This document shows positions 37,617 through 50,100 of a stretch of DNA of 64,000 bases, in pieces; the first letter of the stretch is position 1, and every line of letters begins with the position of its first letter. The DNA is from Cotesia glomerata (taxonomy: Eukaryota > Arthropoda > Insecta > Hymenoptera > Braconidae), in the NCBI RefSeq assembly GCF_020080835.1, contig NC_058160.1, forward strand, positions 17,781,152 through 17,845,151, in the 5' to 3' direction. Under the pieces are notes generated by a model. The model ran no database searches and had not been told where the DNA came from. It was given only the letters and a program-made list of their open reading frames with translations. The position numbers and the translations under genes were made by a program.

Positions 37617-38213
37617 ATAAAAAAAATTATTCACTCTTATATAAATAACAATTCAGTATTTTAGATCACAAAGAAATATTCTAAATATACGTTTAACTTA
37701 AATAATTTAATTTTTAAATATTAAACTCGTTTTGTTTGTAACTTATACCATTTTAATAAAAAATATGTTTGATAATAACTTGTTAATTAATTTTTCATAA
37801 AAGTATATTTTTCGTAATATTGAAATTAATAGGCATTTGGAAATTTTTTAAAATATTTTAACTAGTAAATTTTTTAAGTCACTGTGTAGTTACTTACTTT
37901 ATTTATTTAAAAACTTTTTTTTCAGCATTCATCTACTATTTTTCATTGAATAAAATGGTATGATCTCTACTAATTTTTAAATTATTATCCATTAATACCA
38001 CATGTTTTTAGCTTTGCAAATTGTCTTTTATTTAATTCCACGTTTCTCAAAATATTTTTTTCCAGAGCTGTCAATAGCAGCAAAACTTCCCGCGTAAGGA
38101 TTTAAACGAGTACTTCTTGAAAAATGGCGCGCTCTACCGGCGAAAATTTTGTCCCCTAAATTGAGACCATTCGTTCAACATTACGTTCGGACTCCTTGTA
38201 TCTATACTTCGTG

Positions 38214-39735
38214 CTAAAAGCATTGAGTGAGCAGCCCCTGCTAAGAGTGACGGCAGAGGTTATAACACAATAATTATTACAATATTTAATTGGAGTAAAT
38301 AATTTTTACATGATAAAAAAATTTAGAATTTATTGAATTTATGAACACGAAAGAATGATATGAGACCAGTTTATAATTTAAATTAATGTTTTAAACAGTA
38401 ACGTTATAGGACCTAGTTTCTGACACTCAAAATTTCTTGTGTTGTAGTTTCTGACACTGACGTCGGCCTAGATTCTGACATTCATTTATAAAAATTATTC
38501 ATTATTGGTTAGGTTTACATTATTTAATTAAAATAAAATAAAATCATTCAATAAAAGATAAATTAAACTTGTATTATAATTAAAACACTTTTTTTATGTT
38601 AAAAAAAATTTTTAATGTTAATTTAACTCTACGATTATAAATAAAAGCATATTATTATAATATATTAAGAATAATAAATATAAATATTTAAATATTTCAT
38701 TCAAACGTAAACAATCAAATAACCTCGATAATAGGGTTAAAATTGGGGTGTCAATAACTGCGGCGTTCTTGAAAAAAATCGACCTAGTTACTGACACCCA
38801 CATTTTAATACATAAATGTCATTTAAAGTGATATATTATAATTAAAAACTAAATAATGTATAATTATTAACTAATTTATATAGTTTTTATTATATTTTTA
38901 TACTTATATGATAAATAGTTGATTGATTCGATAGACGAACGCTCTTACGTACACTGCTTAGAATACAGCTGAAAAATGACTTCCACAGTCACTCAAGACT
39001 TGAAAAATTTTTTTTATTGTTATTTTTTTTTTTCACAGTTGGAAATATAATTAATTACGTACATAATTAATTTTAATCTAAAAAAAAATTATAAAACTAT
39101 TTAATGAAATGTTTTTTTATTAATTCAAAATAACGTTAGAAGTGTCAGTAACTGGGTCAGTGTCAATAACTGGGTCTTTTACCTTAGTTATTTTAGATAA
39201 AATCAAAAATAGCGTTACCGTGCCATAAAATAGAACTAAAAAATTTTGAAAAATCAAACTATGCGCGCAAATTTGAATTTTAATTAATTGATATGATTTC
39301 ATAGTAATTATGAATTAAAATTTATCTTTATTGGCTAAGTACAAAATGTCATCTCTAAAATTAAAAATTTTTCAGAGTTAATTGTAAATAATATTTATTG
39401 TAAGATTAAAAATTTCCAATTTAAAAAGAATTTGGTATCAATTATTATTAACATTCATCTTTTCAGCTCTACAACTCAAAAACTATTGGTCGGAGTGTTT
39501 GCTCAAAGGAACTTTTTTGTAGCAAATTTAATTTTCTACAAAAACTATGTGTTTATTTTTTCTAAAAAGAATTTTTTTAATAAAGAAAAATAGAGTAGAA
39601 GCCGAAAAAAAATTTTCCCTGTGTTATTTACAGTGAAAGCTGTTAAAAGTTACCGTAGTTAGTTACTGTACTATATATAATTGTGGATGAAATTCGAAAT
39701 GCGCAGCACAGCACTGAAACGTAATAGCAGTGGTA
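38214..39735. repeat. AT-rich block with recurring GTGTCAGTAACTGGG-type motif
   Basis: CCTAGTTTCTGACAC, GTAGTTTCTGACAC and CCTAGATTCTGACA (38411-38481), GGGGTGTCAATAACTG (38745), CCTAGTTACTGACACCC (38782) and GTGTCAGTAACTGGGTC / GTGTCAATAACTGGGTC (39140-39176) are variants of one word on both strands. No gene seen. Confidence 0.5.
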
Positions 39736-40823
39736 TGTTATGCTTCCATCTAGTGGATGTTATTTTTTTTTATTGAAAACTTTACTTACTGTAGTTCTTT
39801 CGTCCGGGAGTATTAAAATACTCGGTTTCAGCGCGGGAAAGGAATCATTTTAAATAAAAGAATTCTATTTAGACGTTATTTAATTTTGATCAAAATTATT
39901 TAGTTGGTTTCAATTTATTATTCAAGTTGACAAAATATTAAAAAGCTTCAAAATATAAAATTGAGGTTTATGACGTGATCTTAGCAATCTAAGCTCTCGG
40001 TGAGAAGTGTCGTTACATAGTTTTTCCGAAGAGCTTCAAACTCTGTTCTTCTCCCATCATAACTCCCATACATATATCCGCTCTTGTACATATATAAGTA
40101 CACATATTTCTACTACATATAAATGGTTTTCACACACTAATATATAATATTTTCTATCATATTCACATATATTTATTTATAAATTATATATATTGCAGTG
40201 CATTGATATTCGTATTTTGCAAATTAGATTAAGCTTATTACTATTTCTATCAATCTATAATCTATTAAAACTATGAAATAGTTTAATTGTTAATGTAAGA
40301 GATAAATATCATTTAATAATATTATTTTATACAATCTTATTCTTTTAACATTAATTAATAATTATTTATAAGTTGGATACAGGATATAAATTGTTAATTT
40401 AATTTTTATATATTTCGTTGCAATATTATATTAAAGCAAGTTTAACAAAAATATGTTATTTAACGATCTTATTTTTTGTTACATATTTGTTACGTTATTA
40501 TTTAGCCGTTGAAACAAGGGATCATAGAATTTTTCTCAGACGTGTCTTTTATGGCTTTTCCTCAGAATCTCAAGTACCTAAGGTTTCTCAGAACTCAACT
40601 ACAATGTCCCTTTGTACTCGATAATAGCTTATATTTATTTGAAACAAAATATACTCTATATAATGAATAATCTACGATACAGAACCTAAACTTTCTAATT
40701 TGGACAGTGTTCACTATTTAAATTATGAATTAATAAAATAATTTAATATAATCTAAATTACATTTAAATTTGCACTTCATTGGCTGGTAGCGTCACCTAC
40801 TGGACGCATTTAGAGGCATTACA
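39736..40823 (+). repeat. 1.09 kb dispersed repeat with TG...CA ends (copy 2)
   Basis: Starts TGTTATGCTTCCATCTAGTG and ends TTAGAGGCATTACA. Same orientation as copy 1 (5295-6643), with internal deletions. A 68-codon frame at 40418 overlaps diverged repeat sequence and is not a supported gene. Confidence 0.55.
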
Positions 40824-43029
40824 GGTGTAAGGTACAGTGCATCAGTGGCGTTTTTGGCGCGAAATTTGAAAATAAAAATAAAAATTTTTCTGCTGTTTTT
40901 TTTTTTATTTAGAAATAATTGATATATTTTATAAGGCACGTACGAATTACTGATAAAAAAAATATTTTCAACTTAACTAAAATTAACAAATTTATTTATA
41001 TCTCATCAATTAAAAGTGAACAATCGCCGTATTGAGACAATCTCAGAACCGTAGAAAATATTTAAAAAATATTATTGAGGGAGAAATCCCAGAATGAGTT
41101 AAATATAGAATCGCCAAAAAAGTTAAAAAAAATCCCAATATTTCGTATAAATTAAACTTTGGCTTTAAATAAGTTTTGAAGGATTAAATTTATCGAAAAA
41201 TCGTAAGAACCCTTTTTTGTAGAGCGTTATAATTTCTGCACAATATCCTTACACATTATCTGTATGATATTGGATTAATGAGGTACAAAAATCAGGAGCA
41301 AAAGAATTTTTTCCTATGTTATTCTTATGGAAAATCGATGTGCGATAAGAAACCTCTTAATATAAAAATTAAAAGCTCATCTTTTCACAGGCTCATTTTT
41401 ATGCTTAAGCGGAACATTTGAGCCAGTTTCCGAGAAAAAATAAAAAAAAAAAACGGTTTTTTTTCAATCATCTTAATAGATGTACTGACAATGATAACTC
41501 TATCTTGGAAAAAAATTTATCTCTGATTGAAAATTCATTAGGGCGTCAAGATGTTTAATCAAGTCAATTTCGAGATCGTCTCATTGAAAAACACTCTGTT
41601 CACAGTTACATTCGTCTTTCCAAATTTATAGAATTTCTTGAAAAATTCACATTAATTATCATATTATATCTCATTTTTTGATAAAAATTGAGTATTAATT
41701 ATTAAATTTAGTTTTTTATTTATATACCAATCACCAAAATAAAATAAAGATAATTTTGATCTATCAATAATTGTTTATTCATTAATAAAATACATATTAT
41801 TCATCAATTTAATGATTATTATTTGTATCGAATAATATAAAAATAGAATAAAAAATAAATGTGAGTATAATAAATATTGTCTGAAAATTGCACAGATACA
41901 TTTATGATATTACAGAATCATTTTAGTAAAAATTAATTAGGGAAAATCGATTTCTTCTTTTTTTGAAAAATAGGATGGAATTTTTATTTGTAAAACTATA
42001 AGATATGAATTCTACTTTGATGATTTCATTAAAATCGGGTAACACTTGTTGATCATTTCATCCCGACACGCGGACACAAATAAAGACTCTCATAACTATA
42101 TGAGTTTTGCAGGAACTACTTTTAAGTTGACACAAAATTGTGACAAAACTGGCTGATGTTAGTAATCCTGTGCAATTTTCTCTTTTAGAATGATTTTTAA
42201 GATAATTGCATTAACAATAACTAGTCACCGAAAAAATTTCAGGAATATAGTTTACATGAGCCATATATTTTTTTAAATGAGATAGCTGAAATTTGAAGTC
42301 AAATCTAAAAGAAAATTAATGTTTTTGAAATAAACATTGTAAAAAATAAACATGTAAAAATTCGAGAAAAACTATAAATACAATTTTGTAAAATATATGT
42401 TTGATACTAATTAAAAAAAACCGGCTATTCTTCCAAAAGTAGCTCCGCCACTTTTACAATTTTCCTGTAACTTTTCAGAAACATTATTTATATGATTACA
42501 AACAACGCCTTTTAAACATGTGAGTCACTTTCAGAAAAATAGTCATAAAATCGAAAAATAGTCAGACTTCTGCTGACCAATATTCTATAAGAATTAATCT
42601 TATTTCTGCAACCGAACACCTTCATTAATTTCATTTTTGTTAAAAAATCAATTTTTAAACTTTTGTAGTCCGTAAGGTATTGCACTAACAATGTAAATTT
42701 ATCCGACTTTTTTAAAATAGATTTTTCAGTGCTCTAAAAGATTACCATTTAACAATTGTTCGTAAATCAAACTGGGGCAAAGCTACACGTCATTATATGC
42801 TCATTTTGAATGAAATTGAACTTTTGAGTTCTGTAAGTCTTTAGTTTTCAAAAAGCCTCTAGAGTTCAGTTCAAACTTTTTTTGTGATTTAAATGATCGG
42901 ATTTTGAAGATCGAAAAAAAAAATATCCAAAAATAAAAGATATTTTTATAAAAAGATTTATAAATAGATAATAAATTTTTCGGGTTCCCACCCGGACGGA
43001 ATATTGAAAGATAAATGAATAAATTAATT
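40824..43029. other. AT-rich intergenic DNA downstream of the CTL1-like gene
   Basis: No open frame of recognisable family and no repeat boundary found. The stop codon of the CTL1-like gene overlaps an AATAAA hexamer on the minus strand (43034-43029), a candidate polyadenylation signal. Confidence 0.45.
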
Positions 43030-44039
43030 TTATTGATTCATAGGAGCTAACTCGTGTTGACCATTGGAACTCATGTTGTTACATCCAATTTGGATAAGAT
43101 TCGATTGTCGCCATTTACCATTTTCACCATTAAGATTTTTATCTTCACAAATACATAAAAATAATGTGTCAATTATCATTTCATAAAGTGAAATGACACA
43201 GTGCGCAATGAAAAAAGCAAAAATACATATTAATAAAATAGGCGCTGCATAAAAATGTAATCTAGGGTCTTGTTTCAGAACTAAAAGTCCAATACTTCCT
43301 GTGACTGCTGTTACGAAGACCTTTCCCAAAAATAGAATGAAATCTCCGACTCCATTGATGACGGCAAGTTGCAAAGCATTGCTAACAATGGTTGAAAATG
43401 CCTGAAATAACATAATAAATAAATAAAAAAATTAGGAAAACGGTTGACCCTGAAGGCCATCTCTGCAACTTCCCGCTAATTTCGTAATTAAGCGCTCAAA
43501 ATAGCACTTATTACGCTTTTGAGCTCAAAGAGCTTAAAAATATAATTTTCGGGTAGTTTTGAGCTGTCCGAGCTCAAAAGTTTAATAAAACACTATTTTT
43601 TGAATTTTCAAACCGCAATAACTTTTGAATGAATGAACCGATTTTCACGCGGATGGCAGCATTCGACGCAGTTTTTCAAATTCTATGATACATTTTTAAA
43701 CACAAATTGATCAGACCGGAAATTTTGGTGTAATTCGAAAAAAACACTTTCTTTCGTCAACGATAACTCACAAACGAATCAACCGATTTTGACCGGCTTG
43801 GTGGCGATCAGCGTGGTTTTTTGATGTTAAGAGCTGATTAGTTTTTGGAATTGATCGGTCAAGCCATTTAAAAGTTATTTAAAAAAAAATTTTTTTTTGC
43901 AGTTTTTTTAAGATTTCTCAAAATCTATCGGTCCGAATCCGTCCAACTTGTATTCAAAATTCAAGTTTAGTCGAACCCTTTCCTTTGGCACCAATCGCGA
44001 TCAAATCGGTCAAGCCGTTCAAAAGTTATGAGAGGTTTA

Positions 44040-44128
<89 letters not shown>

Positions 44129-47100
44129 GTCGAAAGAAGCCAAACTCCCACCGGGCGCGTTCCCAGGTGGCCGATAGAGGGGGTCCTAACCGGTCGTAAG
44201 ATCGTCGGATTGGGGCGAAATAAAATAGCCCTCGCGGACGAAATCAGGCATCGGAGCTGAAGAGTAACAGCCACCGTCCGTGTATCCTTGTGGGTCGAAG
44301 AAAGCTCGCTGTTCTTCGGAGCAGAGGGTAAGAGCGAAATAAAATAGCTCTCACGGTAAAAAACGAAAACTCCCCTTTCGGCAGGAAGGGTTGGTCACAC
44401 CATCTGACCTAGGGTCACGTACGCAAGCGGATACGGTGACGCTGCTCGAAAGAGATGTGCGAAATGATTCTTATAGCGCGGTGTACGTGGTAACTCCCGG
44501 CATCTACGTGCCGCACCCACGGGAGCAAGAGGAAGCCGATGAAGGAAGCAGGTGCAGGGTCGAAGCGGTTGAGATTTCCCGCTTCAATGACCGAAAGCTC
44601 TTATAGCAATGGAGGTAGCTGTAAGAGTGATCACCCCTCCACTTCCGGAGGCATCGCGTTCGGAGACGACCTTTTACTTTGGAGTATCACTCAAAATCAT
44701 GGAAGAAACGAAAAAACAAGAAAAGGACAGGAGTATTAGTGGGCCTCACGCCCAAGAAGCAGCGATTACAGCAAGCGCTGAGATGAAGCGGACGCAAGCG
44801 CTAGAACGCCTCGAAAAGCTGACCAGCGAACTGCATGAGTTTGTCCAATCAAAGGTCAATATCCATAAAGAGGTAAAGGCCAAGGCAACCGGGGTAGTTA
44901 ACGCCCTTCGAAGGTTTAAAAAACTGGACGAAGAATGGCAGTCACCTCGACGACTCACTCGTCTTACGCCGGAGAAGAGCAGTCAACTTACTGTGGAGAT
45001 CGAAGAATCAATGGACATCGGAGGCGATGGTGACGGTGAATCTGATGCTAAAGACGAAGGTCATACTTCCAACAAGTCTAACGAGAGGAAGGACCGAAAC
45101 TCCTCAGATGGAATAGATGGGCGATTGACGAAGAGAAAGGACTTGAAACCAAGTCCTCCGAAAAACGTGATGAAGCAGAACGCCGAAAAAAAAGACGCGA
45201 CTGATTGGAAAGATGTCCACACAAGGAAAGAGAAATGGAGGCTAGCCAAAGAACAGCTCCCATAGGAGCCTCAAAGAAGCCCAGGCCGGAGCCTAAGCGC
45301 AAAAAACCGCTCAAATGGATCAGACCCGACGCACTGATCATCCGCCCGGCCGAGAAAGCATAGTACGCCGAGATTCTGCGTCGCATAAAGAAGGACGTCC
45401 CTGATGAGCAGGTTCGCACAACGGTGGTCAAGATCAACAAGACCAGAAGCGGGGACTTGCTGATTACGATTTCGCGGAAGAGCGTGGACAAAGGCCAAGG
45501 CCTGCAACAGACCATCGCAAACATTTTTAAGGAGGAGGCCAAAGTGATCTGCAAAGGGCCACAAGAAGACATCGAGATCCGAGACCTAGATGACACCACA
45601 ACAAAGGAGGATATTCAGGCTGCCCTGCATACGGTAACCAAGGAGCTCTGCGAAATACCACCAGAGACAATCAAGATCCGCAAAGCCTACAGAGGTACCC
45701 AAACCGCTGTCGTGACACTACCGGCTGCAGCAGCTCAGAAGATATTAGAAGAAAGCGGTAAAATCCGAATTGGCTGGGTCAACTGCCGAATTAGAGCCAC
45801 GAGGAAACGTACCCAATGTTACAAATGCTGGCATTTCGAGCACCACGGATCCTAGTGCAGAAGCAAGACAAATCGATCCAAGCTATGCATCAGATGCGGC
45901 CAAGAAGGACACAAGATTACGGACTGTAAAAACCCAGCGAAGTGTGTATTATGCGCGGAAAATAAGAGCGCAGAGAACGCTGCCCATCACGTCGGCACAT
46001 ACAGGTGCCCGGTATACAAAGAGGCACTCCAGAGAATGACAAGCAAGCAAACATGAGGATATTACAGCTTAACCTCAATCACTGTGAGGCTGCGCATGAC
46101 CTTCTCGTGCAGACCGTGCGTGAATTAGAGCTTGATTTAGTAATAATAGCAAAGCCATACAGACACCTGAATAACCAACTTCGGGAAACTGACAGCACCA
46201 CCAAGGCTGTCATCTGGTCCTGTGGCAAACTTCCCTTCCAGAGCATAGTGAGCAATGATAGCATCGGCTTTGTAGCAGCGTCTATTAACGACATCCGTTT
46301 TTATAGTTGCTATGCACCACCTAGCCTTTCCATTGCCGACTTTACTGACTTCCTGGATCGACTGACCGAAGACGCAAAGCAATACTACCCAGTAGCTATA
46401 GCAGGGGACTTCAATTCCTGGGCGGTAGACTGGGGCAGCAAGCAGACTAATGCGCGAGGCAAGGCACTACGTGAAGCAATGGCCTCACTGGACGTGGTCC
46501 TTCTCAACATCGGTGAGACACCAACATATACCAAGGGAGAGGCTAGTTAATAGACCTCACATTCGTCATCAGCAGCTTATTGAAAGGAAACTATTCTTGG
46601 GAAGTCTTAAACACCTACACCGCCAGCGACCACAGTGCAATACTTTGGGAAATATCAACTGGCCTGAACCCTCAAAGAGCAACTAGACAAACTAATGCAG
46701 CTGGATGGAAAGTGAAAGACTTTGACTCAGAAGCTTTGGTAGTAGCCTTAGACAGTGACTCGACCATCATCACAGGAAATGCTGTAGAGAAGACGAAGGA
46801 CTTAATGACGAGAATTGCCCAGGCGTGCGACACCTGCATGCCCCATAAGCGTGGCATCAATAAAAGACCATCGGTGCACTGGTGGAATGATCAGATTAAC
46901 GCCCTTCGCACAGCTTGTCACAAAAAGAGAAGATTATCACAGCGTGGCCACCGACGACCTAACTCTGCGGAGCTGGTCGCAGAATACAAAAAGGCCCGTC
47001 GAGAACTGAACAAGGCCATCAAAGATAGCAAAAGACGCTGTTGGAAGGAACTCGTCGATGAGGTAGAAAAGGACCCATGGGGCAGACCGTATAGGGTGGT

Positions 47101-50100
47101 CATGACCCACTTGAAGCGCCAGCCAATGCCATCACTTACGTGTCCACAGCTCCTGGAAAGAATAGTTTCTACGCTGTTTCCTCGACAAAGTAAGTTCGGC
47201 TATTCTTCATTGCCAGTAAATCGAGAAGACATTCCACCTGTCACAGAAGAGGAACTGATGGAGGCGTGCAACCGAGTAGGGAATAATAAGGTGCCGGGAT
47301 TGGATGGAATCCCGAATATTGCATTAAAAACAGCTATTAAAGCAGCGCCAAATCTATTCTTAGATACCTACGATTCGTGCCTCAAAGAAGGGATTTTTCC
47401 TAGAAGATGGAAACAGCAAAGACTTGTACTTCTCCCTAAAGGGAAGAAGCCACCGGACGAGCCATCATCCTACCGACCACTCTGCATGCTGGATACAGCG
47501 GGTAAGATATTAGAGCGTATAATGCACCAACGAATAGAAGCAGTCGTCGATCCACTCCTAGCAGAAGGCCAGTATGGTTTCCGGAAAGGACGATCAACGC
47601 TGGATGCGATCAACCTAGTGGTCGATACAGCTAAGGAAGCAATCGCTGGAAAGAGATGGGAACGTGGCAGAAAGAAGTATTGTTTAGTGGCTGCCTTGGA
47701 CATCAAAAATGCCTTCAATTCCGCTAACTGGGACTGCATCATGCGAGCTCTCGAAGATAAATAAGTGCCAGGATACCTGCGCAGAATGGTAGCAAACTAC
47801 TTTACAGACAGAGTCCTCAAATATGACACGAAAAACGGTTCGAGGGAGCACGAAATAACCGAAGGAGTGCCACAGGGCTCGGTTTTGGGTCCTTTGCTGT
47901 GGAACATCATGTATGATGATCTCCTGAGAGTTGCATTACCATCAGAGGTGAAAATTGTTGCATATGCCGATGATGTAGCGGTAGTGATTGTCGCGAAGGA
48001 GGAGATCAATCTGGCTTTCGATATCACATTTAGCCGGATTAACCTATGGATGGAGATGATGAAGTTGGAGTTAGCCAAGCACAAAACTGAAGCTGTGCTC
48101 ATCACCAGCAGAAAGATCGTAGAAAACATCAAGCTGAATGTCGGCGAGCAGGAGATCGCATCGCAACCATTTATCCGATATCTGGGGGTGACGCTGGATG
48201 CCCGACTGAACTTTAAGCAACAGGTCGAACACGTAAGTGCTAAAGCATCAGCGGTGGTAATTAGTCTATCAAGACTGATGCCGAATGTTGGAGGCCCGAA
48301 GCAGAGCAGGAGACTATTGCTGTCGTCAGTAGTCACATCAGTGCTCACATATGGAATATCCGTTTGGGCAGACGCGCTGGAGACCCAAGAATCATGGAGG
48401 AAAGCCGGACCGGTCTACCGATTAAGTGCACTGAGAGTTGCAAGCGCCTTCCGCAAAATATCCGAGGAGGCAGTGTGCGTCATTTCTGGAACTCTGCCTC
48501 TTAGAGTCCTAGCTGAGGAAAGACGGAACCTATACCACCGAAAGAGGTCATCTACACTGAGCGCTGAAGAACTGAGAACTGAAGAGCGACAACATAGTAT
48601 AGCAAGATGGCAAAAACTATGGGATGCTGCGGAGAAGGGAAGATGGACTCATCGACTTATACCAAGGATTGACGTTTGGCTTAACCGGAATCACGGCGAG
48701 GCCAACTACTATCTGACCCAGATGTTGTCAGGACACGGCTGTTTCCGGGAGTACCTTCATCGTTTTAAGCACGATAATTCCTCAGAGTGTCCGTCTTGCT
48801 CAAGAGTTGCTGAAAATGCGGAGCATGTTTTCTTTGAGTGCCCTCGTTTTAACCCACAGCATGATGAGTTAGAGAAGATCCTGAACAAGAAAATCTCACC
48901 AGAGTCAATAGTAGAAGAAATGCTGTCATCCGAAGCTGCCTGGAACGCCACAAGCACGTTTACCACCGAAGTGCTTACAGAGCTGCGTTCCATTGAAAGA
49001 AAAAGGGCAAATGACAGAAACTAGAAGGAAGGAAAAATAACACCTTAGCCACCAGAAGGAATAGCAGTAGCTAGATCCTCCCCTCACGAAGTAATGCCTG
49101 ACGGCGGTTTCCATGAGGGATTAGAGGAAAGAAGAAAAGGAGTTTAGGGTTTAGTGGGTAGGGGCGTTAGCGTCGAGTTTTAGTATGACGCTGCGTCGAG
49201 TCGCCACATATCCAGGCCGAACAACTATGCCCGGAATCCGTAAAAGGGATTCCCCCCCCCCTAAGTTAAAAAAAAAAACACACACACACGCACACACACA
49301 CACATACATACATACATACATACACTTTCGCGGGAATAATCAGGGAAGTTTCTTAGGACCCAAAACATCGAGATCTAATGAAAACTCGATTTTCGAAAAA
49401 CGGGGTAAAACCAATAACTTCCCAACTTTTGAAAATTTTCAATTTTCTTAGCGGAAAGTTAATAATGTTAGGTTTACTGCAGCCATATTAGGCGGAAGCA
49501 GTTGTGACTGCCACTTATATACGAAATTGTTACCGAAGTAGAGTCACTGGCGGAACTTTTTTAATTTAAAAAAAATTATATCATTCGAGTGTAGTTTTAC
49601 CTTCTTTATGAAAATTTAAAATTGAAAAAAAAATCGGAAAGTAGTCGTTATCAAACGAACTTTTGAATAAAAATCGAGTTTTTTGTCAGATTTGAACGAT
49701 TTTAAACCTTGACGATTTTGACTATGCTCATATATGGATGAATTCACTTAATTTCAGATTTCTTAAAAATTTTAACCGATGTGGTTCAATACACTGATAA
49801 AAAAGTTAACTTGATTCAAGAGAAAAAATTTTGAATCAATAATATCATTTTGAAGAAAATAATTTCCTTGAGCCAAGAAATAATTCTTGGTTTAAGAATT
49901 TTTTCTCTTGACTCAAGAAAATGATTTTATTTAAAATGGTATTCTTGGTTTTCGTGGTTTAAGATTTTCTCGCTTGAGTCAAGTTAACTGTTTTATCAGA
50001 GTAGAAAAACCAACATTCATATAAAAAAAGTTAAAGAAGGGTACAGTTATTCACGTTTATTAATTACACTTCATTTTTACGGTCTGTTAGCCGTATGGTT

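Larger units (their letters stand above)
31853..38213 (+). mobile_element. P-element-like DNA transposon (6.36 kb) with THAP transposase
   Basis: Perfect 30-bp terminal inverted repeats starting CACGAAGTATAGATACAAGG (31853-31882 and 38184-38213). The CA start and an 8-bp target-duplication rule fit the P superfamily. However, the left flank ATACGAAA and right flank CTAAAAGC do not match, so the ends did not arise from one simple insertion. It encodes a spliced, now damaged, THAP-type transposase. A MITE is nested in one intron (35692-35960). Confidence 0.85.
44127..49278 (+). mobile_element. Full-length R1-clade (Waldo-type) LINE inserted in a CA microsatellite
   Basis: The 5.15 kb insert is much less AT-rich than its surroundings. 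It begins CCCGTCGAAAGAAGCCAAAC directly after a CA tract and ends with GTTAAAAAAAAAAA directly before CACACACACG/CATA repeats. It has a ~480-bp 5' UTR, ORF1 with CCHC knuckles and ORF2 with endonuclease, reverse transcriptase and C-terminal Cys-His region. Waldo-family R1-clade LINEs are known to target ACAY-type microsatellites, which fits this position. Both ORFs carry a few disabling changes. Confidence 0.85.
43432..49460 (-). mobile_element. DINE-1/Helentron-like element, copy E, split by a LINE
   Basis: Left part 43432-44126 starts GGAAAACGGTTGACCCTGAA and CAACTTCCCGCTAATTTC and leads into a CA tract (about 44042-44126). Right part 49279-49460 resumes with CA/CATA repeats and continues GGGAAGTTTCTTAGGACC...TTCAATTTTCTTAGCGG. 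The two parts are the two halves of one family copy, separated by the LINE. All lie in the last CTL1 intron. Confidence 0.75.

Noticed and set aside
31845..38221. Large P-like element as one simple intact insertion
   Set aside because: The 8-bp flanks (ATACGAAA and CTAAAAGC) differ, so a single clean insertion does not explain it.
44539..48993. Many overlapping open frames on both strands in the LINE
   Set aside because: Shadows of ORF1/ORF2; only the plus-strand frames with zinc knuckle, endonuclease and YADD motifs are supported.
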